A model generated the notes under the pieces. That model saw only the letters and a list, made by a program, of their open reading frames with translations. It was not told the origin of the DNA and did no database searches. Position numbers and translations under genes: made by a program. Of a stretch of 13,388 nt of DNA, positions 1-7,060 are shown piece after piece. Numbering within the stretch: the first letter of the stretch is position 1; every line of letters begins with the position of its first letter. Source of the stretch: Lachnospiraceae bacterium (lineage in GTDB: Bacteria; Bacillota_A; Clostridia; Lachnospirales; Lachnospiraceae); contig JAEEXJ010000088.1 of assembly GCA_016291475.1 (NCBI GenBank), forward strand, positions 1 to 13,388, in the 5' to 3' direction.

Positions 1-467
1 AGATGAAGGAAGCTAAGCTTCGTATGGAAGATGCTCTTGCAGCTACCAGAGCAGCTGTTGAGGAAGGAATCATCGCAGGCGGCGGATCAGCTTACATCCA
101 CGCATCCAAGAAGGTTGCAGAGCTTGCAGATACCCTTGACGGAGATGAGAAGACCGGCGCAAGAGTTGTCCTTAAGGCACTTGAAGCTCCTCTTTATCAC
201 ATCGCTGCAAATGCAGGACTTGACGGAAGCGTTATCGTAAACAAGGTTCGTGAGTCCAAGAAGGGAATGGGATTCGATGCTCTTAACGAAGAGTATGTCG
301 ATATGGTTAAGGCCGGAATCCTTGATCCCGCTAAGGTTACCAGAAGCGCTCTTCAGAACGCTACTTCAGTTGCATCAACCCTTCTCACCACCGAGAGCGT
401 TGTAGCAACTATCAAAGAGCCCCAGCCTCCTATGCCCGCAGGCGCAGGAATGGGAATGGGCATGTGA
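1..467 (+). CDS. groEL: Chaperonin GroEL, C-terminal fragment
   Basis: This is the last 155 or so codons of the 60-kDa chaperonin, which forms the double-ring folding chamber with GroES in the cytoplasm. The reading frame is open at the left edge (first full codon at position 3), so the start lies outside the window; a full GroEL is about 540 residues. The visible part covers the C-terminal half of the intermediate and equatorial domains: the segment [14 protein letters not shown], the stretch [12 protein letters not shown], the highly conserved [16 protein letters not shown], and a flexible tail ending in GAGMGMGM, the usual Gly/Met-rich end. Codon use is strongly biased, as expected for an abundant protein. 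A strong hairpin terminator follows 19 nt after the stop. Identification is secure; there is no sign of damage. Confidence 0.98.
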   Translation, partial: MKEAKLRMEDALAATRAAVEEGIIAGGGSAYIHASKKVAELADTLDGDEKTGARVVLKALEAPLYHIAANAGLDGSVIVNKVRESKKGMGFDALNEEYVDMVKAGILDPAKVTRSALQNATSVASTLLTTESVVATIKEPQPPMPAGAGMGMGM

Positions 468-478
468 TCGAAAACTGA

Positions 479-627
479 GCCGTGCTAATACATAAAAATA
501 CCGACCGTGAGCATGTTTACATGCAGAGCGGTCGGATTTTTTATGTATTAATAGGGCGAAGCCCGGCATGAGGAAAACGAGCAAAGCGAGTTTTCCGAAT
601 GAGCACGGCAGTGATCGCCATGGCGAT
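479..627. repeat. Multi-hairpin palindromic region after groEL
   Basis: Beyond the terminator, four more complementary pairs are visible. GCCGTGC (479-485) pairs with GCACGGC (603-609) and closes a junction. GGGC/GCCC (554-557, 561-564) has a GAA loop. GGAAAAC/GTTTTCC (572-578, 590-596) has a tip in which GA/GA can form tandem sheared pairs before a GC-AAA-GC cap. ATCGCC-ATGGCGAT (614-627) is a perfect palindrome. This dense nesting is typical of interspersed palindromic elements, and I infer such an element without having seen another copy in the window. Some of the hairpins could instead simply help end transcription. Confidence 0.5.
486..550 (+). terminator. Long hairpin terminator after groEL
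   Basis: A 13-bp outer stem (486-498 with 538-550) encloses a 2x2 mismatch and a 7-bp GC-rich stem CCGACCG/CGGTCGG (501-507 with 529-535). A small inner stem GCATG/CATGC caps it (511-515 with 520-524). The GC stem runs straight into a T tract (537-542), so it reads as an intrinsic terminator for groEL. The A-rich left arm would give a T tract on the other strand, so it may work both ways. Confidence 0.85.
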
Positions 628-663
628 TATTTCTTTTGCCTCTTTCTTTTCCAATGTTTCCCA

Positions 664-672
664 TGTTAATAT
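664..672 (+). promoter_or_regulatory. Candidate extended -10 promoter for the small ORF/membrane cassette
   Basis: TGT followed by TAATAT matches the extended -10 form (TGn-TATAAT, 4 of 6 in the hexamer). No convincing -35 box lies 17 nt upstream. Start of transcription would fall near 679, inside the palindrome ACCCCTAGGGGGGT (673-686), leaving about 27 nt before the ATG at 706 with a good ribosome binding site. This is inferred from motif match only. Confidence 0.3.
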
Positions 673-705
673 ACCCCTAGGGGGGTGCTTTTTAGGAGAA
701 TCATC

Positions 706-834
706 ATGATAAACTCTTCAAAAAAGTTATCGCCTTTTTTATTTCTAAAATTCGTGTTTTATTCTGATATTCTCTGTTCCTTTCTTGACCGGATGATGTG
801 TAATGCCGGTGCTTTCCTTATTGAAAGGGGATGA
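706..834 (+). CDS. Small ORF, 42 residues, possible leader peptide or small membrane protein
   Basis: An ATG at 706 sits 7 nt after a clear AGGAG (694-698) and opens a frame of 42 codons ending at TGA 832-834. Its stop is only 4 nt before the ATG of the next gene at 839, and that gene's AAAGGGG ribosome binding site lies inside the small ORF, the arrangement expected for translational coupling. The product starts MINSSKKLSPF; residues about 10-26 are hydrophobic (rich in Phe and Leu, with a Cys), followed by a short tail that ends GAFLIERG. Two cysteines are present (24 and 31). I recognise no family. It could be a true small membrane protein, a coupling leader, or a chance frame; the strong ribosome binding site and tight spacing favour translation. 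Confidence 0.45.
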   Translation: MINSSKKLSPFLFLKFVFYSDILCSFLDRMMCNAGAFLIERG

Positions 835-838
835 TGTT

Positions 839-1288
839 ATGGGATATGCAGCTTTCTCGTTCTTGTTTATTTTGGCTATCGGTCCACTACTTGTGTATTT
901 ATTGGCATACTTTACGGTGCTTATTGAAAAGCCTGTAATTATAGGCGCTAAGATTACGGATAATGGGCGCTTTGTGAAGTCACTTAATATCTGCACAAAC
1001 GTTTCATTCAATATGTGTACGGTTTTGATTTTTTATCTGTGTCAATTTGTCTTTTTTTCGGATTATAAGGTACCGGTATATCTGTGGACTGCGATTGCCG
1101 AACTGTTATTAATCCCTTTCTGGGAAATACATTTTTACCGGAAGGTGTCCGATAAAAAGCTTTCACGGATCGTCCTGTTTACCTACCTTGCCAATTTTCT
1201 TTCTTTCTCATTGGGATTTGTGGTATTTGGATTTGCCGGAAAAATTATCCGGGGCACAATACTGGTGCCTATTTTCGGAGTTGGGTGA
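839..1288 (+). CDS. Four-helix membrane protein of unknown function
   Basis: The product is 149 residues and mostly hydrophobic. Likely membrane helices lie at about 4-26, 50-73, 79-99 and 110-133, with short charged loops (for example RKVSDKKLSR, 101-110, probably cytoplasmic). The start at 839 was chosen because AAAGGGG (824-830) precedes it by 8 nt; an in-frame ATG at 803 has no ribosome binding site. The next gene follows with its own AGGAGG just past the stop (TGA 1286-1288), 11 nt before its ATG, so the two are almost certainly co-transcribed. Codon use (many TTT, TTA, ATT) is AT-richer than that of groEL and the genes after 3358, which suggests acquired DNA. I recognise no family or catalytic motif. 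It may form a complex with the next protein, but this rests on gene order alone. Confidence 0.75.
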   Translation: MGYAAFSFLFILAIGPLLVYLLAYFTVLIEKPVIIGAKITDNGRFVKSLNICTNVSFNMCTVLIFYLCQFVFFSDYKVPVYLWTAIAELLLIPFWEIHFYRKVSDKKLSRIVLFTYLANFLSFSLGFVVFGFAGKIIRGTILVPIFGVG

Positions 1289-1299
1289 CAGGAGGGCTT

Positions 1300-2376
1300 A
1301 TGAATTATTTTATTTTAATGAATGTGGGTATAGCTAATCTCCTGTATCTTATTTTCGGTATTACAGGAGCGTTGTTTATCGTATCCGGTTTAAATCTTTT
1401 GTTAAGACATGCTTTTATCATGAGAAAAGAATTAAATCCGGGAAAAGAGGAGACCGGTCTTTTGCGTGTTTTGGCCAAATTTATAAACAGTATATTTGGA
1501 TATATATTTGTTGCAGTGCTGACAATTGTGCTGATCGGTGTTATTACGGCAACTATTGAGAAATCACATAACCCGCGAAATCAGGCTCCTGATGACGCAC
1601 TGTCGGAAAGCATTGAAGAATTCAGAGGGGATGACCTTTTATATAGAGGACAGGAATATAATGAATACAGTGGATGCACATCTTATGAATATTTAGTGAA
1701 AAGCGATGGTAATTCTTATCCGTTAGATATGGCAGAAGCATTTAACTCATGTGATGAAATCGATAAATCCCGGAAGATTTGCATATCGGTTTGGGGTTAT
1801 ATTGATCACGCGAACTTCTGGTCCGTTTTTGGGATGTATAACTATATTGATGATGAAACATATGATCATATAGTAAGTATTTATACAGGTGATACGAGCA
1901 TGCTGGGGCATGGTGTGATAAAAGATCTTTACTACTTTTTGTCTATAGAGGGAATAACCTGCTATCAGGGCTCGTATGATACATTGGTGAATACACTGGA
2001 TTCCGGTACGGATATTTTATCTTATTGGCCGGAACTGTCCCGTGTGAAACTTAGTGGAGTGGGAAGTAGTGCCCCTATGGTAGAACTCACAGATAATACC
2101 GCGGTCATAAATGCATCTTCCAATTTCTATAAATATGATATACTTGATGTGGAAGAGATAACGATTATAGGTTCGAAGGGTACTGTTACCTATACATGTG
2201 ATGAACTGGAGTATGAACGGGGAACCGGAAACTATTCACCCTTTACATTTACCGTAAGTCAAAACGGAATATTTGATCTGATATCCGAGACAGGAGAGCT
2301 ATATGCGGTCCGGGTGACGGATTCAAACGGAGAAACATATGACCTGGGCTATATCCCGAAGGATTTAGATTATTAA
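1300..2376 (+). CDS. Membrane-anchored protein with large extracytoplasmic domain, unknown function
   Basis: The product is 358 residues. The start at 1300 follows AGGAGGG (1290-1296) closely; an in-frame GTG at 1285 overlaps the upstream stop and lacks a site of its own. Two helices are visible at about 4-35 and 61-85, so the N-terminus is a membrane hairpin. Residues 86-358 are polar, rich in Asp, Glu, Tyr, Ser and Gly, and probably lie outside the membrane. This domain holds five cysteines (126, 151, 161, 221, 300), which could allow disulfides. Its last 100 residues look beta-rich (for example SPFTFTVSQNGIFDLIS followed by GELYAVRVTDSNG), like an immunoglobulin-type or similar sandwich; that is an impression and not a family match. 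No catalytic motif was found. It shares the AT-rich codon use of the gene before it and ends 3 nt before a terminator. Confidence 0.8.
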   Translation: MNYFILMNVGIANLLYLIFGITGALFIVSGLNLLLRHAFIMRKELNPGKEETGLLRVLAKFINSIFGYIFVAVLTIVLIGVITATIEKSHNPRNQAPDDALSESIEEFRGDDLLYRGQEYNEYSGCTSYEYLVKSDGNSYPLDMAEAFNSCDEIDKSRKICISVWGYIDHANFWSVFGMYNYIDDETYDHIVSIYTGDTSMLGHGVIKDLYYFLSIEGITCYQGSYDTLVNTLDSGTDILSYWPELSRVKLSGVGSSAPMVELTDNTAVINASSNFYKYDILDVEEITIIGSKGTVTYTCDELEYERGTGNYSPFTFTVSQNGIFDLISETGELYAVRVTDSNGETYDLGYIPKDLDY

Positions 2377-2379
2377 AGT

Positions 2380-2408
2380 AAAAGCGTCCGCAACCTGCGG
2401 ACGCTTTT
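2380..2408. terminator. Bidirectional terminator between convergent genes
   Basis: A 12-bp perfect stem (2380-2391 with 2397-2408, core AAGCGTCCGC/GCGGACGCTT) with a 5-nt loop is flanked by an A run on the left and T runs on the right. It lies 3 nt after the plus-strand stop at 2376 and 7 nt beyond the end of the minus-strand regulator gene at 2416, so it can end transcription from both sides. Confidence 0.93.
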
Positions 2409-2415
2409 TATTTGT

Positions 2416-3261
2416 TTATCTGTATAACTTCCTGTAATTCCTGGGTGAATACCCCGTGATCTCCCTGAACACCTTATTGAATGTAGTGGTGGACTGGAAT
2501 CCCGCCATGAACGCACAATCCGTAATGGATAATCCCTTATCAAGCAGAAGAGATGTGGCACTCTTTACCCTGATATTTGAAAGGTATGCAGGGAAGGATA
2601 TGTGCATGTATTGCTTGAACAGCTTCGAGAAATAGAAGGTGCTTATCCCGATATGATCCGCGACCTCCGTCTGAGTGATGGGGTTGGATGAATTCTCGGA
2701 GATATAATTGCATGCGGCATGTATGTATTGCCATCCTATCCTGGAGGTGTCTTCGGAATCGATAAGAGAGCTGTTGTCCGACATGACATGCTCACCGATA
2801 GTTACCAATATCTCATAAACACATCCCTTGCTTCTTGACTCCGCAAACATATCTCCGGATTTTTTGATCCTCTCGATCTCAAATATTCTGTCTGCTATGA
2901 ATTCGGCAAGGACCGGTTCCTCTTTGACGGATATGTGTTTGCAATCATAGAGAAATCTGGACACGGATAAAAGATCCATGTTGTTCTCCAGGATCAGAGA
3001 AGAAAACTGGATGAATATCGCTCCGTTTTTGGGAATCTTGACCGTTTCGTGGATCTGTCCGGGCCATATCAGAAGAACATCCCCGGCATTTAATTTATAG
3101 ACAGTATCCCCAATCTTGTATTTGCATCCGTCTTTGAGAGCGACGGTAAACTCCGCAGCATTATGCCAATGAGGAGGATAAATCTCCGGTATCTCGTCAT
3201 TGGTGATGGAGATGGACGTCGGGGTTTCAAAATGTATTGTTTCCTGAGTGTTTTTATTCAT
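2416..3261 (-). CDS. AraC-family transcriptional regulator with N-terminal cupin
   Basis: The product is 281 residues. Residues about 22-90 form a cupin-type sensor: HWHNAAEFTVAL (31-42) carries two His and a Glu, followed by GDTVYKLNAGDVLLIWPG and QIHE with His71, the usual pattern of AraC arabinose-binding-like domains. Residues about 176-281 are the double helix-turn-helix: first motif at 196-217 (TQTEVADHIGISTFYFSKLF) and second at about 245-268, ending in the family signature GYSPRNYRK (270-278). The start is fixed by an in-frame stop two codons upstream. No proper ribosome binding site precedes it, and a good promoter lies so close that the mRNA may be leaderless. It is divergent from the MATE/TIM-barrel pair, which is its most likely target, probably with autoregulation. 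The ligand is unknown; a sugar or similar small molecule is typical. Confidence 0.93.
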   Translation of the reverse strand: MNKNTQETIHFETPTSISITNDEIPEIYPPHWHNAAEFTVALKDGCKYKIGDTVYKLNAGDVLLIWPGQIHETVKIPKNGAIFIQFSSLILENNMDLLSVSRFLYDCKHISVKEEPVLAEFIADRIFEIERIKKSGDMFAESRSKGCVYEILVTIGEHVMSDNSSLIDSEDTSRIGWQYIHAACNYISENSSNPITQTEVADHIGISTFYFSKLFKQYMHISFPAYLSNIRVKSATSLLLDKGLSITDCAFMAGFQSTTTFNKVFREITGYSPRNYRKLYR

Positions 3262-3267
3262 ACCTTA

Positions 3268-3295
3268 ATAATAACAAAAAATGGGCAAAACTCAA
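3268..3295 (-). promoter_or_regulatory. Promoter of the AraC-type regulator
   Basis: Read on the minus strand, TTGAGT (3295-3290), a 16-nt spacer and TATTAT (3273-3268) match the -35 and -10 consensus at 4 and 5 of 6 positions. The ATG begins 7 nt after the -10 box, exactly where transcription would start. Confidence 0.6.
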
Positions 3296-3357
3296 CAAAT
3301 AAGTAATTCTATAAAAAACTGCCGCGGAATAGAATGTGCTTGAAAGGGTGAATGATC

Positions 3358-4761
3358 ATGAAAAGTCGGGAAACTGATTTTACAAAAGGAAAACCTTCAG
3401 CACTTATACTGCAGTTTTACTGGCCGCTTTTAATGACCAGTATGCTTCAGCAGTTTTATAATTTTGCGGACACATGGATCGTAGGAAAGGGACTCGGAGA
3501 TAATGCCCTTGCCGCTGTCGGAAACATGGGTTCTTTATTTTTCCTGATAGTCGGTTTTTCATTCGGTATAGCAAACGGATTCGGTGTTCTCATCGCTCAG
3601 AGTTACGGTGCCGGAAATATTGAGGCGCTTAAACATAGAATGGCAGGAGTCATTGAACTCGGCATAGTGATCTCTTTGTTTTTATCCGGATTCAGCGTTG
3701 CTTTTCTTCCTCATGCGTTAAGGCTTCTTCAGACGGATGAGATCATCATGGCTGACAGCCTTAAGTACGGATACATCATCTTCGGCGGGCTTTCCACCGG
3801 TATCTGCTACAATATAAGTGCGGCTGTTTTAAGAGCTCTCGGGGACAGCAAAACTCCCCTCAAGGCTATTATCATTTCTTCTGTTCTCAACGTTACTTTG
3901 AACTGCTTTTTCATATTCGGAATGGGGATGGGGGTTGAAGGCGTTGCCATCGCAACCATCGTAGCCCAGATAATCTCCGCTGCGTTTTGCATCTACAGAC
4001 TCAGCAGGATACCGGTTATTCATCTTCAGAAAGAACATTTTAAGAATGAAAATAAGATCTTCTTCGAACTTCTTGCAAACGGACTTCCCATGGCATTTAT
4101 GAATTCCATAACTGCGGTGGGATGCATGGTGGTTCAGTATTTCGTAAACGGCTACGGTGTCGTATATACAGCGGCATATGCGGCTTGCAGTAAATATCTG
4201 AATCTTTTCATGAATCCCGCTTCGACCGCAGGAAATGCCATGAGTGCTTATACTTCTCAGAACTATGGTGCCGGCAGGTTTGTAAGGATCAGGGAAGGAC
4301 TCAAAGTCACGCTTTCCGTTGCAGGTATATCCTACCTTCTTTTGGGATCACTCATGGTTTTCTTCCCGGGATTTCTGGCCCGTATTCTTTTGCAGGGAAG
4401 CGCGCAGATACGTCTGGCGTGCATGTTCCTTCCCAGATGCGGGATCATGATGATATTCGTGGATGTTCTCTTCGTAGTCAGGAACTGTGTCCAGGGTATG
4501 GGAAAGCCTATGCTTCCCATGGCTTCAGGAATACTGGAGATGTTTTTGAGGATATTCGTGATATCATTTTTAATGAGCAGACTCGGATTCAAAGCAACGG
4601 CATATGCGGAGATCAGTGCCTGGATCGGCGCACTTGCGGTAAATGCCTTTGCGCTTAATAAATATCTGGCTCCGCTCCTTGCTGCGTCAGAACCCGAACC
4701 GGAAGAAACAGAACCGGTAATTCATGGAAGATGGAGGAGAAAACTTCATGGGTCATTTTAA
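3358..4761 (+). CDS. MATE-family multidrug/organic compound exporter
   Basis: A 467-residue inner-membrane transporter of the multi antimicrobial extrusion family, which uses a Na+ or H+ gradient to export cationic or other organic compounds. It has the usual length (about 450) and about twelve hydrophobic helices in two homologous halves. Family features include the N-terminal PLLMTSMLQQFYNFADTWIVG and the LAAVGNMGSLF helix in the first half, with QNYGAGR in the second half matching AQSYGAGN in the first. ATG 3358 is preferred over ATG 3352 because it stands 9 nt after GAAAGGG (3342-3348); the choice changes only two residues. The C-terminal tail is short and charged, and its last 14 nt overlap the next gene. 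Pairing of a MATE protein with a carbohydrate-enzyme-like partner under an AraC regulator hints at a carbohydrate or glycoside substrate, but that is inference. Confidence 0.95.
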   Translation: MKSRETDFTKGKPSALILQFYWPLLMTSMLQQFYNFADTWIVGKGLGDNALAAVGNMGSLFFLIVGFSFGIANGFGVLIAQSYGAGNIEALKHRMAGVIELGIVISLFLSGFSVAFLPHALRLLQTDEIIMADSLKYGYIIFGGLSTGICYNISAAVLRALGDSKTPLKAIIISSVLNVTLNCFFIFGMGMGVEGVAIATIVAQIISAAFCIYRLSRIPVIHLQKEHFKNENKIFFELLANGLPMAFMNSITAVGCMVVQYFVNGYGVVYTAAYAACSKYLNLFMNPASTAGNAMSAYTSQNYGAGRFVRIREGLKVTLSVAGISYLLLGSLMVFFPGFLARILLQGSAQIRLACMFLPRCGIMMIFVDVLFVVRNCVQGMGKPMLPMASGILEMFLRIFVISFLMSRLGFKATAYAEISAWIGALAVNAFALNKYLAPLLAASEPEPEETEPVIHGRWRRKLHGSF

Positions 4762-6499
4762 TAACTTCAAAGTAACCGTATACTGCGTATCTTCGATCCT
4801 TCAAAATATGGATCTTGATACTCTTGAAAAACAGTACGATTTCATCGAGAAATATGTGGGACTTGATAAGGTATATCTGGAGCCCTACAGAGGCCCCCAC
4901 TGGGTTGAGAAGGACAAGATCAGAGAGATAACGAAGTTCTTCAGAGACAGAAATGTGGAGGTGTCGGGCGGTCTGACCACGGTTGTTCCGGATCTTTCTG
5001 ATGAGGATAAAGAAAAGCAGAGACTTTTCGGAACATTCTGCTATACCAATCCGGGAATGAGGGAGCATGTGAAGAAGGTTTCCGAGTATTGTGCGGAGCT
5101 TTTTGATGAAGTCATCCTGGATGATTTCTATTTTACCAATTGTACCTGCGAAGAATGTCTTAAGGCCAAGGAAGACAGATCGTGGGTCGATTTCAGAAGA
5201 GATCTCATGAAGGATGTTTCGGAGAATCTGATAGTGGGTCCCGCCAAAAAGATCAATCCCAATATCAAAATGATCATCAAGTTCCCCAACTGGCGTGAGT
5301 CATATCATGCAACCGGTTACAGACCCGATGTGGAAAAGGATATCTTCGACAGGGTTTATACAGGAACGGAAACAAGAGCCAGTGCATATCAGGATCAGCA
5401 TCTTCCCACGTATCTGAGCTACAGTCTTGTAAGGTGGATGGATGATGCTTCGGAGGGCAGAAATCAGGGAACCTGGTTTGACACATATCAGTGCTGGCCC
5501 ATCGATGATTACCTTGAACAGGGATATCTGTCCGCATTTGCAAGGCCCGAAGAAATCACTCTTTTCCAGTGGACGGATCTTTATGAAAATAAGCTCGTCA
5601 CTCCTCTTGGGCTTCAGCTTTCCAGAATAGACAGGATGCTGGATAAGACGGGCAAGCCCGTAGGAATTCCCGCATATATTCCTTATGCATCACAGGGTGA
5701 AAATCACATTGAGGATTTCCTCGGAATGCAGGGGATCGCTCTTTATCCCACAACCGTTTTCCCGAAAGATGGAAGCGTTCTCGTAACCGAAAGTTCTCTT
5801 TATGACAGGGAGATATTCGTTAAACTCAGGGAGTTTATGATATCCGGCGGAAAGGTGTTCGTAACCCCCGGCTTTATGGCTAAGGCTCCCGAAGACGAAT
5901 GGAGAGAGATAAGCAGTGCGTACCTTACCGGAAGAAAGCTTAATGTCACCAGATATTATGTGACTGACGATCCTGCCGGATATCTGGAGGATGTCAAGCC
6001 TGTACTGTTTGCGGACATTCAGCATTCAAACAATCTTTCCTGGTCTCTTTTAAACGGAGGTGCGGGAGAGTATCACTCGACTCTTTTCCTTAAGGATACA
6101 TACGGAAAGGGCAGGATGTTTTTGATAAACATTCCCGAGAATCCTTCGGATCTTTCTAAGATACCGGGGTGGGCAATGGATGCGGTGAAGCAGGAGTTTA
6201 ATTATGGCGGTATATATGTCACCGCTCCGAACGTTTCCGTATTCCACTATGACAATGATACCTTCATCCTGTACGCACATGTTACGGATCACGCACACCC
6301 CGTTACCGCAACAATTCATATTCAGGATGAGAATGTAAAACTCATTCAGTATTTTGCTCCTTGGACCAAAGACGGGGAAAAACAGATCGAACTGTCGAAG
6401 AAGACTTTCCGCTACGATCTTAAGCCCGCTACTGAAATGAGGGCCGATGTTATCCTTAATCCCGGAGAGTTCTATGAATATAAAGTTATCAGAGGATAA
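4748..6499 (+). CDS. GH42-like TIM-barrel protein (putative glycoside hydrolase-like)
   Basis: The product is 583 residues with no signal peptide, so it is cytoplasmic. The start at 4748 is set by GGAGGAG (4733-4739) and lies inside the end of the MATE gene (14-nt overlap), so translation is coupled. Three parts can be seen. Residues 1-300 look like a TIM barrel: a strand ending EVILDDFYFTN (121-131) gives paired acids 125-126, followed by a cysteine cluster C132-x-C134-xx-C137, then IKMIIKFPNW (173-182) and later ITLFQWTD (270-277). Residues about 305-480 resemble the class-I-amidotransferase-like domain that trimerises GH42 beta-galactosidases (FVKLREFMISGGKVFVTPG, 357-375). Residues about 490-583 look like a beta-sandwich. 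The fold order recalls GH42 and related hypothetical glycosyl hydrolases, but I do not see the standard catalytic pair with certainty, so activity is unproven. Confidence 0.8.
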   Translation: MGHFNNFKVTVYCVSSILQNMDLDTLEKQYDFIEKYVGLDKVYLEPYRGPHWVEKDKIREITKFFRDRNVEVSGGLTTVVPDLSDEDKEKQRLFGTFCYTNPGMREHVKKVSEYCAELFDEVILDDFYFTNCTCEECLKAKEDRSWVDFRRDLMKDVSENLIVGPAKKINPNIKMIIKFPNWRESYHATGYRPDVEKDIFDRVYTGTETRASAYQDQHLPTYLSYSLVRWMDDASEGRNQGTWFDTYQCWPIDDYLEQGYLSAFARPEEITLFQWTDLYENKLVTPLGLQLSRIDRMLDKTGKPVGIPAYIPYASQGENHIEDFLGMQGIALYPTTVFPKDGSVLVTESSLYDREIFVKLREFMISGGKVFVTPGFMAKAPEDEWREISSAYLTGRKLNVTRYYVTDDPAGYLEDVKPVLFADIQHSNNLSWSLLNGGAGEYHSTLFLKDTYGKGRMFLINIPENPSDLSKIPGWAMDAVKQEFNYGGIYVTAPNVSVFHYDNDTFILYAHVTDHAHPVTATIHIQDENVKLIQYFAPWTKDGEKQIELSKKTFRYDLKPATEMRADVILNPGEFYEYKVIRG

Positions 6500-6519
6500 A
6501 GGATGGTATAAAAAATCTG

Positions 6520-6548
6520 TTGACTTATCTGGCGGGATTTTATAGAAT
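6520..6548 (+). promoter_or_regulatory. Strong sigma-70-type promoter of the ohrR operon
   Basis: TTGACT (6520-6525), a 17-nt spacer and TAGAAT (6543-6548) match the vegetative consensus at 5 of 6 positions each with ideal spacing. Transcription should start near 6555, within the palindrome that follows, about 40 nt before the ohrR start codon. Confidence 0.8.
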
Positions 6549-6577
6549 ACTTTTGCACAAGTAAATTGTACGAAAGT
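6549..6577. promoter_or_regulatory. Probable OhrR operator (imperfect palindrome)
   Basis: This 29-bp stretch matches its own reverse complement at 11 of 14 arm positions (ACTTTTGCACAAG... paired with ...TTGTACGAAAGT). Its core CACAAGTAAATTGTA (6557-6571) agrees at 13 of 15 positions with TACAATTAAATTGTA, the Bacillus OhrR half-operator as I remember it. It starts just after the -10 box, where a bound repressor would block transcription. The gene behind it encodes an OhrR homologue, so autoregulation is the natural reading. Confidence 0.7.
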
Positions 6578-6595
6578 GATACGAGGTAAGAGTAA

Positions 6596-7045
6596 ATGAA
6601 AAACAGTAACGACTTTGACAGACTTAAGCTTTGCAATCAGGTTTGTTTTCCGCTTTATGCCTGCTCAAAGGAACTTGTAAGACAGTACGGCCCGTACCTG
6701 AAGGAACTTGATCTTACTTATACCCAGTACATCGTAATGATGGTCATGTGGGAGAGGGAAGTGGCTTCTTCAAGAGATCTTGCGGACTGTCTTCATCTGG
6801 ATTACGGAACTCTGACTCCGGTTCTGAAGAGACTTGAACTTGCCGGATACATAACCAGGGAACGTTCGGGGGTTGATGAAAGACTTTTGACTCTTAAGCT
6901 TACCAAGGAAGGTAAGAAACTGAAGGCAAAGGCAGTTCACATTCCCGGTGAGATTGCGGCTAAGGTAGGCCTTACGGAGGACGAATTCAAAACACTCTAT
7001 GCTCTTACTTACAAAGCACTTGCGAACATGGAATCGGCTGATTAA
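6596..7045 (+). CDS. ohrR: OhrR-type organic peroxide-sensing MarR repressor
   Basis: A 149-residue MarR-family regulator that matches Bacillus OhrR closely in its N-terminal half. LKLCNQVCFPLYACSKEL (10-27) aligns with the OhrR segment that carries the single reactive cysteine, placing Cys17 at that site; Tyr31 and Tyr42 align with the two tyrosines that hold this cysteine in the reduced protein. The winged helix-turn-helix covers about 58-100, with DYGTLTPVLKRLELAG as recognition region and VDER (93-96) in the wing. In the family, oxidation of the cysteine by organic hydroperoxides releases DNA. Additional cysteines at 13, 23 and 65 are unusual for the one-Cys subgroup. GAGG (6583-6586) precedes the ATG by 9 nt. 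The gene leads an operon with a peroxidase 15 nt downstream, which fits its proposed role. Confidence 0.92.
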   Translation: MKNSNDFDRLKLCNQVCFPLYACSKELVRQYGPYLKELDLTYTQYIVMMVMWEREVASSRDLADCLHLDYGTLTPVLKRLELAGYITRERSGVDERLLTLKLTKEGKKLKAKAVHIPGEIAAKVGLTEDEFKTLYALTYKALANMESAD

Positions 7046-7060
7046 GCAAAGGAGAAGACT

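Noticed and set aside
803..838. Upstream start at 803 for the four-helix protein
   Set aside because: No ribosome binding site precedes it, while AAAGGGG stands at good distance from ATG 839.
4655..5068. Minus-strand open frame of 137 codons
   Set aside because: It is antisense to the end of the MATE gene and the start of the TIM-barrel gene, both well supported; no motif or ribosome binding site was seen.
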